In this document: in pieces, positions 32,914 through 42,160 of the stretch
Layout: each line of letters opens with the position of its first letter
Numbering within the stretch: position 1 is the first letter of the stretch
Translations under genes and position numbers: made by a program
Notes under the pieces: generated by a model
Database searches by the model: none
What the model was told of the DNA's origin: nothing
Seen by the model: only the letters and a program-made list of their open reading frames with translations
Assembly: GCF_003851885.1 (NCBI RefSeq)
Contig: NZ_BHZE01000003.1
Location: 124,001 to 188,000, forward strand
Reading direction: 5' to 3'
Length of the DNA stretch: 64,000 bases
DNA from: Thermaurantimonas aggregans
GTDB lineage: Bacteria; Bacteroidota; Bacteroidia; Flavobacteriales; Schleiferiaceae

Positions 32914-35463
32914 TTACTTGACAAAGATAATCAATCCCGGGATTAAATCAGGCTCTTTAATGTTTGGATTAAGCTGTTTTAATTCTTTAACAGGTACTCC
33001 TGTTTTCTGAGAGATGGTTTTAAAGTTATCGCCTTGTTCTACGCGATAGCGCTTGCTGTCGTATTCGGTGTAATCGCCCCCAGGAGTCACCTTCAATTCA
33101 AGACCTTCGAAGACGCGCACACCTCTCAGCCCACCATTGAGTTCTCTCAGGTCGCGCAGGGTGATGTTGTATTGCTGGGCAATTTTCCCGAAGTTGTCTT
33201 TAGCATCGCAAACGTGTATTTGACCGATGGGCTTAGCAGGAGCAGCTGGTTCTTTCGAGTCAGTACCGGCAGCCGCTTCACTACCTGTAGCAGGTGTTTG
33301 TGTGGGTTTAGCTTTGGGTACGTAGTTTTCTGAAATTACTTTGAAATCCGTACGTCTGTTGATTTGGTTGGCAACTTCTTGTAATTCTGGTGACAAGGTC
33401 TTTATATATTTTTCAGTCAATACAGTTCCCGGTTTGAAGAGGCCTTTTCCGTATCCATCGTAGTTTTCCGGTACAGTAAAAGGTTCTCTCTCACCTCGAC
33501 CCACGGGTACCAGTCTTTCCGGATCAATGCCTCTTTCTATCAAATAATCTACGCATGCCTGCGCTCTGCGCTGTGAGAGCAGGTCGTTATTAGCATCTGT
33601 ATCGCGGTAGTCGGTATGTGAGCGCAGTTCTATGACAATGTTGGGGTTTTTGATCAGAATGTCGTACACCATGTCGAGTGCTTCTTTGGATTCTGGTCTC
33701 AGATCCCACTTGGCTAAGTCGAAGAACACATTTGGCAGAATGATTGGCTCTTCAATCGGGTCAAGCGATTTTGTCAATTTAAAGCTGTACAAGAAGTGGT
33801 TTTCGGCCGGGATGAATTCGTATTGTTCCATAGCTATTCCCACGGTCGAGAAGTTTATAGAACCGCTGAGAAATTTTTTCTTTTCAAAATTGATTTGATA
33901 GTTTACGTTTTCCTTAAGCGTACCTGGCTCTACAATAAACACACCATTCTTATCCGTATTAATTGTAATAGATGAACCATCACTGCCATCGATACGAGCT
34001 GTTACTTGAGGAATGGGCTTTTTGTCTTTTGAGTTGGTTACTTGTACTTCCAGCTTGTATTCGAGCGGAGCGAGGTAAATAGCATAGATATCATCGCCAC
34101 CTTTTCCTCCCTCTCGATTCGATGAGAGAAACCCTTTTTTTGCGCCACCGCTTTCGAACACTATAGCAAAGTCATCGAAGTTTGTGTTGATCGGATAGCC
34201 CATATTTTCAGGTTTACCAGTGGGCATACCTTCTTCGTTTACAGGCACTCTGAAGATGTCAAGACCGCCCATGCCCGGATGGCTAGTGCTTGAAAAGTAG
34301 AGGTAGCCATCGTCGTGTGCAAATGGGAAGAGTTCGTCGCCAGCACCATTCACCATAGGTCCGAGATTTTTGGGGGTGTCCCAGGAACGAGTGCGACGAT
34401 TGTATGTCGTGATCCAGATATCTTTTCCACCTAATCCCCCCGGCATATCGCTGGCAAAGTAGAGGTATTTATCGTCGGGCGACAGGGACGGATGCCCCAC
34501 ACTGCTTACAGAATCAGGAGCAAGGAATATTACTTCGGGCTCTTTCCAATCTTGACCTAACCGCTCGGATACATAAATTCCACAACCGAGGTTTTGGCTC
34601 TTCTGCTTGAGGCAACGCGTGAAATAAATAGTTTTTCTTCGCTTGTCAAAGGTAACACCTCCTTCGTGATACTGTGTATTGAGCATTGCGCTTTCAGGCT
34701 TGGGTTCGAGCCATTTCGTTTCAGACATGAGCGACTTATTCTCACCTCTCTTCAGCCTCTGTTGTTTTTTGGCTGTTTTGCGCTCAGCCTGAGCTAAGAA
34801 AATATCGGTAAAGTTACCTCCAAACCAGCCTTCGCGCTTCTTGCCAGTGGCACCCAATCGGTCTGAGGTAAAAACGATTTCGTCATATGAACCTGGCCTA
34901 CCCGAATAGACAACCCCAAATTCGTTCTCTTTTGTGTTGAGATCCTTTACATTTTCTACCAGGTACCTTGAGCGATTCTTCTTGTACTGCACTGCCAACT
35001 TACAGCCTTCGATGCCATTTTTTGCTCTTTGGTCATCAGGCACAAGCTTCAAATAGTTTTCATATTCTTTTGTAGCGTCTTCGTACTCACCTAAATTATG
35101 AAGCGACTGAGCCAGCAACAGACGTACTTCAGGCTCGCTATAACCGGCCGAAATTGCTCTTTGAAAATAATTAGTCGCATATTTGAAGTTGAGCATTTTA
35201 AAATAACAGATACCTAAATGATAGAGAATTTCAGTTCTTTCAGACTTGCTGCGGGTTTTAGAATACGCTTTTTTAAATTGTTCTGCAGCAAAATAGAATT
35301 CGTTTGACTTAAAGGCATCTAAAGCTTGCCGGAAGTCTTTGCTCTTTTTTTCTTCTTTTGGGGCTTGCGTCGCTGTGGTTTGTTTGGATGCGACATCTTG
35401 AGAAAATCCTGTAATTGAGAAGTTTAAAGCAACTAAAATACTTGCTATTAATGTGCGGCTCAT
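32914..35463 (-). CDS. TPR / PD40 / OmpA / LysM envelope protein (PorE-like architecture)
   Basis: 849 residues. Signal peptide to about 21 (ITGFSQ). TPR-like repeats at about 42-150, PD40 beta-propeller at about 185-450 (DEIVFTSDRLG, HPSLSPDDKYLYFASDMPGG), a carboxypeptidase-regulatory-like beta-sandwich at 470-560, and an OmpA peptidoglycan-binding domain at about 570-690 (FFDLAKWDLRPESKEAL, LRSHTDYRD, LLSQRRAQACVDYLIERGI). Two LysM domains follow (about 750-792 and 803-849). The first four modules are those of the T9SS-linked PorE, but the two C-terminal LysM domains are additional and there is no lipobox, so I do not name it PorE. It should link the outer membrane or a complex to peptidoglycan. 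Confidence 0.88.
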   Translation of the reverse strand: MSRTLIASILVALNFSITGFSQDVASKQTTATQAPKEEKKSKDFRQALDAFKSNEFYFAAEQFKKAYSKTRSKSERTEILYHLGICYFKMLNFKYATNYFQRAISAGYSEPEVRLLLAQSLHNLGEYEDATKEYENYLKLVPDDQRAKNGIEGCKLAVQYKKNRSRYLVENVKDLNTKENEFGVVYSGRPGSYDEIVFTSDRLGATGKKREGWFGGNFTDIFLAQAERKTAKKQQRLKRGENKSLMSETKWLEPKPESAMLNTQYHEGGVTFDKRRKTIYFTRCLKQKSQNLGCGIYVSERLGQDWKEPEVIFLAPDSVSSVGHPSLSPDDKYLYFASDMPGGLGGKDIWITTYNRRTRSWDTPKNLGPMVNGAGDELFPFAHDDGYLYFSSTSHPGMGGLDIFRVPVNEEGMPTGKPENMGYPINTNFDDFAIVFESGGAKKGFLSSNREGGKGGDDIYAIYLAPLEYKLEVQVTNSKDKKPIPQVTARIDGSDGSSITINTDKNGVFIVEPGTLKENVNYQINFEKKKFLSGSINFSTVGIAMEQYEFIPAENHFLYSFKLTKSLDPIEEPIILPNVFFDLAKWDLRPESKEALDMVYDILIKNPNIVIELRSHTDYRDTDANNDLLSQRRAQACVDYLIERGIDPERLVPVGRGEREPFTVPENYDGYGKGLFKPGTVLTEKYIKTLSPELQEVANQINRRTDFKVISENYVPKAKPTQTPATGSEAAAGTDSKEPAAPAKPIGQIHVCDAKDNFGKIAQQYNITLRDLRELNGGLRGVRVFEGLELKVTPGGDYTEYDSKRYRVEQGDNFKTISQKTGVPVKELKQLNPNIKEPDLIPGLIIFVK

Positions 35464-35631
35464 TCGTTTTTTGGTTGGAAACTATTTTAATTGCCAAAAT
35501 AAAGATTGATTAATGAAATATCAAAATAAGATTTTTTGTTTGCAAGTGTGCATATTTTAAAATGCTGAAAAGATACTAACACAAACGAAAGTGATCATTC
35601 GTCATTTTTTCATCTAATAAAGAATAACATT

Positions 35632-35657
35632 TTGATAATAATACACCTATACATTTG
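35632..35657 (+). promoter_or_regulatory. Promoter of the lipoprotein-propeller-porin operon
   Basis: TTG (35632-35634), 15-base spacer, TACATTTG (35650-35657). The -7 box is a full match and ends 14 bases before the ATG; the spacer is a little short. Confidence 0.55.
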
Positions 35658-35671
35658 TTCAAAAACTATTA

Positions 35672-36256
35672 ATGAAAATAGCTACAGCCTCTCTGATTGC
35701 ACTGATAGCTCTCAGTTCGTGTCTGAAAGACAGAAAGTTGCCCATCGATCAAGGTACTAACCCTCCGCCTCCGCCTGTTCGCGACACAGTTTCGTTGCTC
35801 CAATCTAACACATTGCGCATAAATGAACTGGTAGCAAGTAGCAGTAATTTGTCGGATGAGTTTGGGCAAAACAGCGATTGGGTAGAAATTTTTAATCCTT
35901 CTAACACGAGCTGGGTGAAAGTAACCGCTGGAAAAACCTTTTTGAGCGACAGTAAAGGAAATCCCACCAAATATGCATTCACGCGTGATTGGTATATACC
36001 CCCGAGAGGTTTCCTGATAGTATTTTGTAATTCCCGCAGCAGCGAAGGACAGTTTATCAATACTTCTTTTGGCCTTTCTTCAGCGGGTGAAGATTTTGTT
36101 ATTTCCTTCCAGGAGTCACCTTCATCGCCATTAGTGAGAGTTGACGAAATGTCTTATGCTCCATATGATTTTACAAAATCTATAGGTTTAAGGCCTGATG
36201 GTACTGGCACTACTTACTACGAAATGGTGATGACGCCTAATGCACCGAACCAATAA
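35672..36256 (+). CDS. Lipoprotein with a lamin-tail domain
   Basis: 194 residues. Lipoprotein signal with lipobox ALSSC (C17). After a proline-rich linker (PPPPPV) comes a lamin-tail (LTD) Ig-like domain: LRINELVASSSNLSDEFGQ, DWVEIFNPSN, GFLIVFCNS, FGLSSAGEDFVISF. In bacteria LTDs occur in secreted nucleases, phosphatases and other surface proteins, usually as an accessory module; here the LTD is the whole protein. First gene of a three-gene operon with a propeller protein and a porin. Role unknown. Confidence 0.85.
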   Translation: MKIATASLIALIALSSCLKDRKLPIDQGTNPPPPPVRDTVSLLQSNTLRINELVASSSNLSDEFGQNSDWVEIFNPSNTSWVKVTAGKTFLSDSKGNPTKYAFTRDWYIPPRGFLIVFCNSRSSEGQFINTSFGLSSAGEDFVISFQESPSSPLVRVDEMSYAPYDFTKSIGLRPDGTGTTYYEMVMTPNAPNQ

Positions 36257-36277
36257 GAAAAAAATAGAATTTCAATT

Positions 36278-37012
36278 ATGATGTATTTTAAATTTCGCAT
36301 TGCGGTTGCATTGTTTGTTCTTTCTATCGCAAGTGCTTATCCCCAAAAGATAAAAAAGACGAAGATAGCACCTTACATGTCGCATTACATCGAAGTATCA
36401 GAGCCAAGCGGATTGGTGTATTACCCAAACAACAATTCGCTCTTTATCGTAAGCGACAATGGCGATTTGTTTGAAACTACACTCGACGGAAAAATTCTTC
36501 GACAAGCTCATTACGAAGGGGTTGATTTTGAAGCAGTAACATTTGTCAACGGGCTACTTTATGTAGTCGAAGAGCGTCATAGAAACGTCTTGGTTTTCGA
36601 TCCTAAAGAGTTAAAACTGCTGCACACCTTTCACATTCCCTATTCCGGAGGTAGAAATAAAGGATTCGAATCTATTGCATACATACCCGATAGCAGAAAA
36701 TTCATTCTCATTACTGAAAAAGATCCGGTATACGTGATGGAATTTGACACCGCCTTTCGTCCATTGAACGTTTATCGCTTTGAAGCCGCTCGCGATATTT
36801 CATCGGCTACGTATTTCGAGGGTTTTCTCTATCTGCTAAGCGACGAAGACAGAACTATTTTTCAACTTTCGCCCAAGGATTATTCGATCGTACAAGCTTG
36901 GAAGGTGCCCATCATTAATCCAGAGGGTATCATGTTTTTACCTGACAGGAGCCTCCGCATTGTAAGTGATGATCGTGAAAAATTGTACTATTTCAAAAAT
37001 CCAATTCAATGA
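36278..37012 (+). CDS. SdiA-regulated (YjiK-like) beta-propeller protein
   Basis: 244 residues with a signal peptide (to about 22, SAYPQ). Propeller-like pattern: EPSGLVYYPNNNSLFIVSDN, GVDFEAVTFVNGLLYVVEER, GFESIAYIPDSRKFILITEK, NPEGIMFLPDRSLRIVSDD. This is the SdiA-regulated family, a fold related to phytase-like propellers. The GFE and D/E positions fit a metal-dependent phosphoesterase, but I cannot prove an active site. ATG at 36278 or 36281. Its stop overlaps the porin start (ATGA). Confidence 0.8.
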   Translation: MMYFKFRIAVALFVLSIASAYPQKIKKTKIAPYMSHYIEVSEPSGLVYYPNNNSLFIVSDNGDLFETTLDGKILRQAHYEGVDFEAVTFVNGLLYVVEERHRNVLVFDPKELKLLHTFHIPYSGGRNKGFESIAYIPDSRKFILITEKDPVYVMEFDTAFRPLNVYRFEAARDISSATYFEGFLYLLSDEDRTIFQLSPKDYSIVQAWKVPIINPEGIMFLPDRSLRIVSDDREKLYYFKNPIQ

Positions 37013-38187
37013 AAAAAATTATACTCATCCTTGTATGTATATTTCTATGTAATGGTCTAATTTTTAGTCAGGTAACTTTGACAAATGGCGATCATACTAT
37101 TGAGATTACTGGTGCTGTTTCTACATATTACAACAAGCGCTTTTTAAAAGAAGGTGAACTCAATAAGCGCAAAGACCGATTTAATCTGCGCGATGCACAA
37201 ATTCAAATAGAAGGTCGATACAAACGCACAGTAGAATACGAGCTTCAGGTGGACTTTTCAGACCTTGGGCAGGCAGGTACCGGAGTAATTGACCCAGAAA
37301 ATCCCGGAATAATGGATGCTTACGTGCGTTACAAAGGATTGCAGGTAGTGGATGTAACTTTCGGATACACGAAATTACCCTATTCCCGTTCATCACTCGT
37401 ACCATTTATATTTACACCTTACTGGCAAAGGGCAGAAATCGTTCGTGGCGATGTCTTTGCGCGTCGCGATGTTGGAATCTCTCTTGGAAAAACAATTTGG
37501 AGGCAGCGCGCTCACATAGTGGTAGGTGTCTATAACGGGCTTGGTGAATTAAGTCTTAGAGGTGATAACGATCCTTCAGGAACTTTAGAGTATGTAGGTA
37601 GAGCAGAAGTGGCCTATCCTTCGCGCTTCAGATACAGGGATATAGACGATCGCATCACTCCTGTTCCCATGCTTGCTTTCGGTATCAACGGTCGATACAC
37701 CGACAAGCGACAACCTTTATCCAACAGAACACTACCAGCTGGAGCCGGCGGAGAGTACGGTGTAAAAGTGATCGACGGCATTAAATATGTCTATGGCTTT
37801 GATGTAGCTTTTCAATGGATGGGTTTTTCCGCACAATACGAATTTCACTTTTACCGAGCCACACCGCGCGATTCAAACAACTTCATGCTCCTTGGTCTGC
37901 CCAAGTGGCAAACAGGTGGTTTTTATCAAGGCGGTGGTATGTACGGACAAATTAATTACTTTGCCAAACCTCTAAAATCTATTTTCTCACTTCGCTATGA
38001 AGAGCTAATGCTCAACGATTTGATACCTGGTAAACTCGTTCGGTTTGGCGGTGCCTATGCTTTTCAGTTAAATGGTTGGAAATCAATGCTAAAAGTACAA
38101 TACTGGCTTGTTGACAAGGAAGATCCCCTCGAAGAATTGAGCTGGAAGTCACAGGTAAGAGTAGGTTGGCAGTATTTGTTTCAATAG
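37009..38187 (+). CDS. Porin, OprO/OprP (phosphate-selective porin) family
   Basis: 392 residues. Signal peptide to about 20 (GLIFSQ). The N-terminal strand region RFNLRDAQIQIEGRYKRTVEYELQVDFSD (quoted in parts: RDAQIQIEGRYKR, ELQVDFSD), then VTFGYTKLPYSRSSL, match Bacteroidota OprO/P porins, and the protein ends with aromatic WQYLFQ as barrels do. Family name suggests phosphate or polyphosphate, but many members are general porins. Its start overlaps the propeller gene by 4 bases. Confidence 0.85.
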   Translation: MKKIILILVCIFLCNGLIFSQVTLTNGDHTIEITGAVSTYYNKRFLKEGELNKRKDRFNLRDAQIQIEGRYKRTVEYELQVDFSDLGQAGTGVIDPENPGIMDAYVRYKGLQVVDVTFGYTKLPYSRSSLVPFIFTPYWQRAEIVRGDVFARRDVGISLGKTIWRQRAHIVVGVYNGLGELSLRGDNDPSGTLEYVGRAEVAYPSRFRYRDIDDRITPVPMLAFGINGRYTDKRQPLSNRTLPAGAGGEYGVKVIDGIKYVYGFDVAFQWMGFSAQYEFHFYRATPRDSNNFMLLGLPKWQTGGFYQGGGMYGQINYFAKPLKSIFSLRYEELMLNDLIPGKLVRFGGAYAFQLNGWKSMLKVQYWLVDKEDPLEELSWKSQVRVGWQYLFQ

Positions 38188-38238
38188 AAATTTTAAGGAA
38201 ATACTTTTTTAGATATCTCTGTACAATCGATTTTAAAA

Positions 38239-38246
38239 TACTTTTG
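38239..38246 (+). promoter_or_regulatory. Putative -7 promoter box (TACTTTTG) of thrS-infC-rpmI-rplT
   Basis: TACTTTTG, full TAnnTTTG match, 19 bases before the thrS ATG. No -33 TTG seen. The short leader leaves no room for a T-box or attenuator. Confidence 0.55.
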
Positions 38247-38265
38247 CAGCCGTTTTTTAGGTTAA

Positions 38266-40209
38266 ATGATTGAAATAACATTTCCCGACGGTAAGAAAAG
38301 AACATACGAAGACGGCACCACGGCCTTACAAATCGCTGAAAGCATTAGCAATCAACTGGCTAAAAACGTGCTATCAGCTGAGTTAAACGGCAAGATCATT
38401 GAAGCCAATCAGCCACTGTATGAGAGCGGTTCGCTTCGACTTTTCACTTGGGATTCTGACGAAGGCAAAAGAGCCTTTTGGCACTCATCAGCCCACCTGA
38501 TGGCGCAAGCCATACTCGATTATTATCCGAATGCGAAACTCACAATAGGCCCTCCGATCGAAAATGGCTTTTATTACGACATCGACTTCGGCGACGATGT
38601 TTTCGGGGAAGCTGATTTTGAGAAAATCGAAAAGCAAATGCTCAAGCGCGCGCAGGAGAAAGCTGAGTTTAAAATGCGCAACGTATCGAAACAGGAGGCT
38701 TTGGAATTTTATAAAGATAACCCCTACAAAACAGAACTCATCCAAAACCTGGAAGATGGCACTATCACCTTCTGCGACCACAGCACCTTTACCGACCTTT
38801 GCCGTGGAGGCCATATTCCCAATACCGGCTTTATTAAAGCTGTAAAAATCTTAAATGCAGCCGGCGCTTATTGGCGTGGCGATGAGAAAAACAAACAACT
38901 CACGCGCGTTTATGGCATTTCCTTCCCAAAGCAGTCAATGCTCGACGAATACCTGCAGCGACTTGAGGAGGCAAAGAAACGCGATCATCGTCGCCTCGGC
39001 GCTGAATTAGAGTTATTTGCCTTCAGTCAACGGGTAGGGAAGGGTTTACCGCTTTGGTTGCCTAAAGGAACTGCCCTCCGTGAGCGCCTTGTTAAATTTT
39101 TGCAAGAGGCTCAGAAAAAGGCTGGTTATCAACAAGTGATCACTCCTCACATTGGTCATAAAGACCTCTATGTTTGTTCTGGCCACTATGCAAAATACGG
39201 TAAAGACAGTTTTCAACCCATCACTACTCCTGAAGAAGGTGAAGAGTTCTTACTCAAGCCGATGAACTGTCCGCATCACTGCGAAATCTATCGCGTGAAG
39301 CCCAGGTCGTACAAAGAATTGCCCTTGCGATTAGCCGAATTTGGTACCGTGTACCGCTATGAACAGAGCGGTGAGCTTCACGGCCTCACACGCGTAAGAG
39401 GTTTTACACAAGACGATGCACACATCTTCTGTACGCCTGATCAGCTAAAAGACGAATTTAAAAAAGTTATAGACCTCGTTTTATATATCTTCAAAGCCCT
39501 CGATTTCAACGAATACAAAGCTCAAGTATCGCTTCGCGATCCGAACAATCCCGATAAATACATCGGCTCGGAAGAAAACTGGCAAAAGGCCGAACAAGCC
39601 ATCATCGAAGCCGCTGCTGAAAAAGGCTTGCCTACGGTAGTTGAATATGGCGAAGCTGCCTTTTACGGTCCGAAGCTCGACTTTATGGTAAAAGATGCAC
39701 TCGGACGCATGTGGCAGTTGGGCACCATTCAGGTCGATTATAACCTTCCTGAGCGCTTTGAGCTTGAGTACAAGGGTGCCGACAATCAGATGCATCGCCC
39801 AGTGATGATTCATCGGGCACCCTTTGGCTCCATGGAGCGCTTCGTGGCAGTACTCTTAGAGCATTGTGGCGGTAACTTCCCAATCTGGTTGGCTCCTGAC
39901 CAAGTCATCATACTGCCTGTGAGCGAAAAGTACCACGAATATGCTCTGAAAGTAGCCGAACAGCTCAATCACCATGATATCCGCGCCATCATCGACGAAC
40001 GCAATGAAAAAGTAGGCCGTAAAATACGCGATGCCGAGGTATCAAAGATTCCCTACATGATCATTGTAGGTGAACGCGAACAGGAGCACAACATTCTTAA
40101 CGTTCGGAAACACGGAGGTGAAACCCTTGGAGAAATGAATATTCCTACCTTTGTAGAACGTTTAACCAATGAAATCAATAATTTAATTCCACAATTTACT
40201 AACCCTTAA
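38266..40209 (+). CDS. thrS: Threonyl-tRNA synthetase
   Basis: 647 residues with the complete class II layout: TGS domain ([20 protein letters not shown]), the editing/SAD region ([21 protein letters not shown]), motif 2/zinc site ([31 protein letters not shown] in parts), motif 3 ([13 protein letters not shown]) and the C-terminal anticodon-binding domain ([15 protein letters not shown]). Charges tRNA-Thr and edits mischarged serine. It leads thrS-infC-rpmI-rplT, a classical conserved operon. Confidence 0.98.
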   Translation: MIEITFPDGKKRTYEDGTTALQIAESISNQLAKNVLSAELNGKIIEANQPLYESGSLRLFTWDSDEGKRAFWHSSAHLMAQAILDYYPNAKLTIGPPIENGFYYDIDFGDDVFGEADFEKIEKQMLKRAQEKAEFKMRNVSKQEALEFYKDNPYKTELIQNLEDGTITFCDHSTFTDLCRGGHIPNTGFIKAVKILNAAGAYWRGDEKNKQLTRVYGISFPKQSMLDEYLQRLEEAKKRDHRRLGAELELFAFSQRVGKGLPLWLPKGTALRERLVKFLQEAQKKAGYQQVITPHIGHKDLYVCSGHYAKYGKDSFQPITTPEEGEEFLLKPMNCPHHCEIYRVKPRSYKELPLRLAEFGTVYRYEQSGELHGLTRVRGFTQDDAHIFCTPDQLKDEFKKVIDLVLYIFKALDFNEYKAQVSLRDPNNPDKYIGSEENWQKAEQAIIEAAAEKGLPTVVEYGEAAFYGPKLDFMVKDALGRMWQLGTIQVDYNLPERFELEYKGADNQMHRPVMIHRAPFGSMERFVAVLLEHCGGNFPIWLAPDQVIILPVSEKYHEYALKVAEQLNHHDIRAIIDERNEKVGRKIRDAEVSKIPYMIIVGEREQEHNILNVRKHGGETLGEMNIPTFVERLTNEINNLIPQFTNP

Positions 40210-40226
40210 AACCCTATAGAAATCGA

Positions 40227-40748
40227 ATGTCGAAAGACACTATATCCTTTAGAATCAATGAAGAAATCACTGAGCCTCAGGTCAGGCTCGTAGGTGATAA
40301 TGTAGAGCAAGGTATCTACAGCACTACTGAGGCACTTAGAATGGCCGAAGAACAAGGTATGGACCTCGTATTGATTACTGAAAAGGCCAATCCACCTGTA
40401 TGCAAAATCATTGATTACAAGAAGTTTCTCTACGAGCAAAAGAAAAAACAAAAAGAAATACAGGCCAATGCGGCCAAAATTATCGTAAAAGAAATCCGAT
40501 TCGGCCCGCAAACTGATGATCACGACTTTGAGTTTAAGAAAAAACATGCGAAAGCCTTTCTCGAAGAGGGTGCTAAAGTGAAAGCTTATGTTTTCTTTAA
40601 GGGAAGGTCTATTGTATACAAAGAACAAGGTGAGATACTTTTGCTCCGCCTCGCACAAGAGCTTGAGGATGTAGGAAAAGTTGAATCAATGCCTAAGCTC
40701 GAAGGTAAGCGAATGATAATGATAATAGCACCTAAGAAGAAAAAATAA
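40227..40748 (+). CDS. infC: Translation initiation factor IF-3
   Basis: 173 residues: N-domain ([20 protein letters not shown]), linker, C-domain ([35 protein letters not shown]). Keeps the 30S subunit free and checks the initiator tRNA. The start is an ordinary ATG; unlike E. coli there is no AUU start, although the frame is open 8 codons upstream without any start codon. 17 bases after thrS. Confidence 0.96.
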   Translation: MSKDTISFRINEEITEPQVRLVGDNVEQGIYSTTEALRMAEEQGMDLVLITEKANPPVCKIIDYKKFLYEQKKKQKEIQANAAKIIVKEIRFGPQTDDHDFEFKKKHAKAFLEEGAKVKAYVFFKGRSIVYKEQGEILLLRLAQELEDVGKVESMPKLEGKRMIMIIAPKKKK

Positions 40749-40781
40749 ATCGCCGAATTCTATAAATAAAGTCTGTTGGAT

Positions 40782-40976
40782 ATGCCAAAGATGAAGACCA
40801 AATCAAGCGCTAAGAAGCGCTTTGCGATCACAGCCACAGGCAAGATCAAGAGAAAACAGTCAGGTAAGCGTCACATCCTGACCAAAAAGGCTACAGACCG
40901 CAAAAGAGCTCTTACTAAGTACGCTCTTGTGCACAAAGCTGATAAGCCCAACGTAAAACTGATGCTCTGCATCTAA
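40782..40976 (+). CDS. rpmI: 50S ribosomal protein bL35
   Basis: 64 residues starting [20 protein letters not shown] (the ATG at 40782; a TTG two codons earlier is ignored). The C-terminal half, [20 protein letters not shown], is the conserved rRNA-binding region. Between infC and rplT. Confidence 0.97.
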   Translation: MPKMKTKSSAKKRFAITATGKIKRKQSGKRHILTKKATDRKRALTKYALVHKADKPNVKLMLCI

Positions 40977-41059
40977 TCGATTCATGGTTTAAAAACCCTG
41001 TGTCCGGCTCTTAAAGTACTTGAAAATCAAGTCGCCTATCACAAAAAAATCTAAGTAAT

Positions 41060-41404
41060 ATGCCAAGATCCGTCAATCACGTAGCTTCCAGAGAAAGAAG
41101 GAAGAAAATTATGAAGATGGCTAAGGGCTACTATGGTCGCAGAAAAAATGTGTGGACTGTAGCCAAAAATGCCGTCGAGAAAGCACTCACCTATCAATAC
41201 CGCGACCGCAAAGCACGCAAAAGAAATTTCCGCTCGCTGTGGATTATGCGTATCAATGCCGGTGCTCGCATGCACGGTATTTCTTATTCGCAGCTGATCA
41301 ATAAGCTCAAGCAAGCCAACATACAGCTCAATAGAAAAGTGCTTGCTGACTTATCGATGAATCATCCCGATGCTTTCAAAGCTGTAATCGATCAAGTAAA
41401 GTAA
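41060..41404 (+). CDS. rplT: 50S ribosomal protein bL20
   Basis: 114 residues, canonical: [80 protein letters not shown]. Early assembly protein of the 50S subunit and, in other bacteria, translational repressor of this operon; I see no obvious L20-binding leader here. A terminator follows at 41431. Confidence 0.98.
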   Translation: MPRSVNHVASRERRKKIMKMAKGYYGRRKNVWTVAKNAVEKALTYQYRDRKARKRNFRSLWIMRINAGARMHGISYSQLINKLKQANIQLNRKVLADLSMNHPDAFKAVIDQVK

Positions 41405-41430
41405 ATAACAACATAGAATTTGGCGATTTT

Positions 41431-41467
41431 AAAATTCCCGGCTTGCTTCAGGTCGGGAATTTTTTTT
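41431..41467 (+). terminator. Terminator of the thrS-rplT operon
   Basis: AAAATTCCCG (41431-41440), 13-base loop, CGGGAATTTT (41454-41463), further T residues. It also reaches the stop of the convergent NarL-type regulator, so it probably serves both. Confidence 0.8.
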
Positions 41468-42113
41468 ACACGATACCCTTCTTATAGGCAATCTTAATGG
41501 CTTGTGCCTTGTTGTTTACGTGCAGCTTTTTATAAATGTTGGAAATATGCGTGCGCACGGTGTTGGGGCTTATAAAAAGTCTTTCGGAAATCTGTCGATA
41601 ATCAAGCCCATTGATCAGATGCCTCAAAATGTCCACTTCCCTTTCGCTGAGTACATCTTCTTTGTTTTTTACAACCTCCACATGTGCACGAGAAAGCAGC
41701 TGTAGGGTTTTACGAGCGATTCTCGGACTCATGGGCACTACACCAAATTCTACCACGTCGCGTACGTGTTGTATAAGCTTATCTGCACTTTCTTCTTTTA
41801 AAAGATATCCCACAGCCCCTGACTTGATGGCTTCAAAAATCTTGTCGTCGTCGTCAAATACTGTGAGCATGATGAATTTGATGGACGGATAGAGTTCAGA
41901 AGCAATAGAAACTGCTTCTATACCGTTCATCACAGGCATATCGATGTCCATAAACACTACATCTGGCAGATCTTTCGCTAGTTTGCACTTCTCTAAGAAG
42001 TCTTCCCCGTCACTAGCCGTGAAAACGATTTGAAAATCAGGACTATGGCGAATGCGGTCGATTAAACTCTGTATATTGATGCGTTTATCATCTACTAAGG
42101 CTAACTTGATCAT
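41466..42113 (-). CDS. NarL/LuxR-type response regulator
   Basis: 215 residues: receiver (D8-D9, phospho-acceptor D56 in VVFMDIDMPVMNG, T in MLTVFDDD, K in YLLKEESADKL) and a LuxR-type helix-turn-helix (LSEREVDILRHLINGLDYRQ, ISERLFISPNTVRTHISNIY). Transcription factor, output partner of the kinase 47 bases upstream. Confidence 0.95.
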   Translation of the reverse strand: MIKLALVDDKRINIQSLIDRIRHSPDFQIVFTASDGEDFLEKCKLAKDLPDVVFMDIDMPVMNGIEAVSIASELYPSIKFIMLTVFDDDDKIFEAIKSGAVGYLLKEESADKLIQHVRDVVEFGVVPMSPRIARKTLQLLSRAHVEVVKNKEDVLSEREVDILRHLINGLDYRQISERLFISPNTVRTHISNIYKKLHVNNKAQAIKIAYKKGIV

Positions 42114-42160
42114 TTTGAATGAAGTATTTTCTTTTTAAACAAAGTACGGATAAAAGCCCG

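Noticed and set aside
40206-40658. 150-codon open frame antisense to infC
   Set aside because: Shadow of a strongly conserved gene; no family resemblance.
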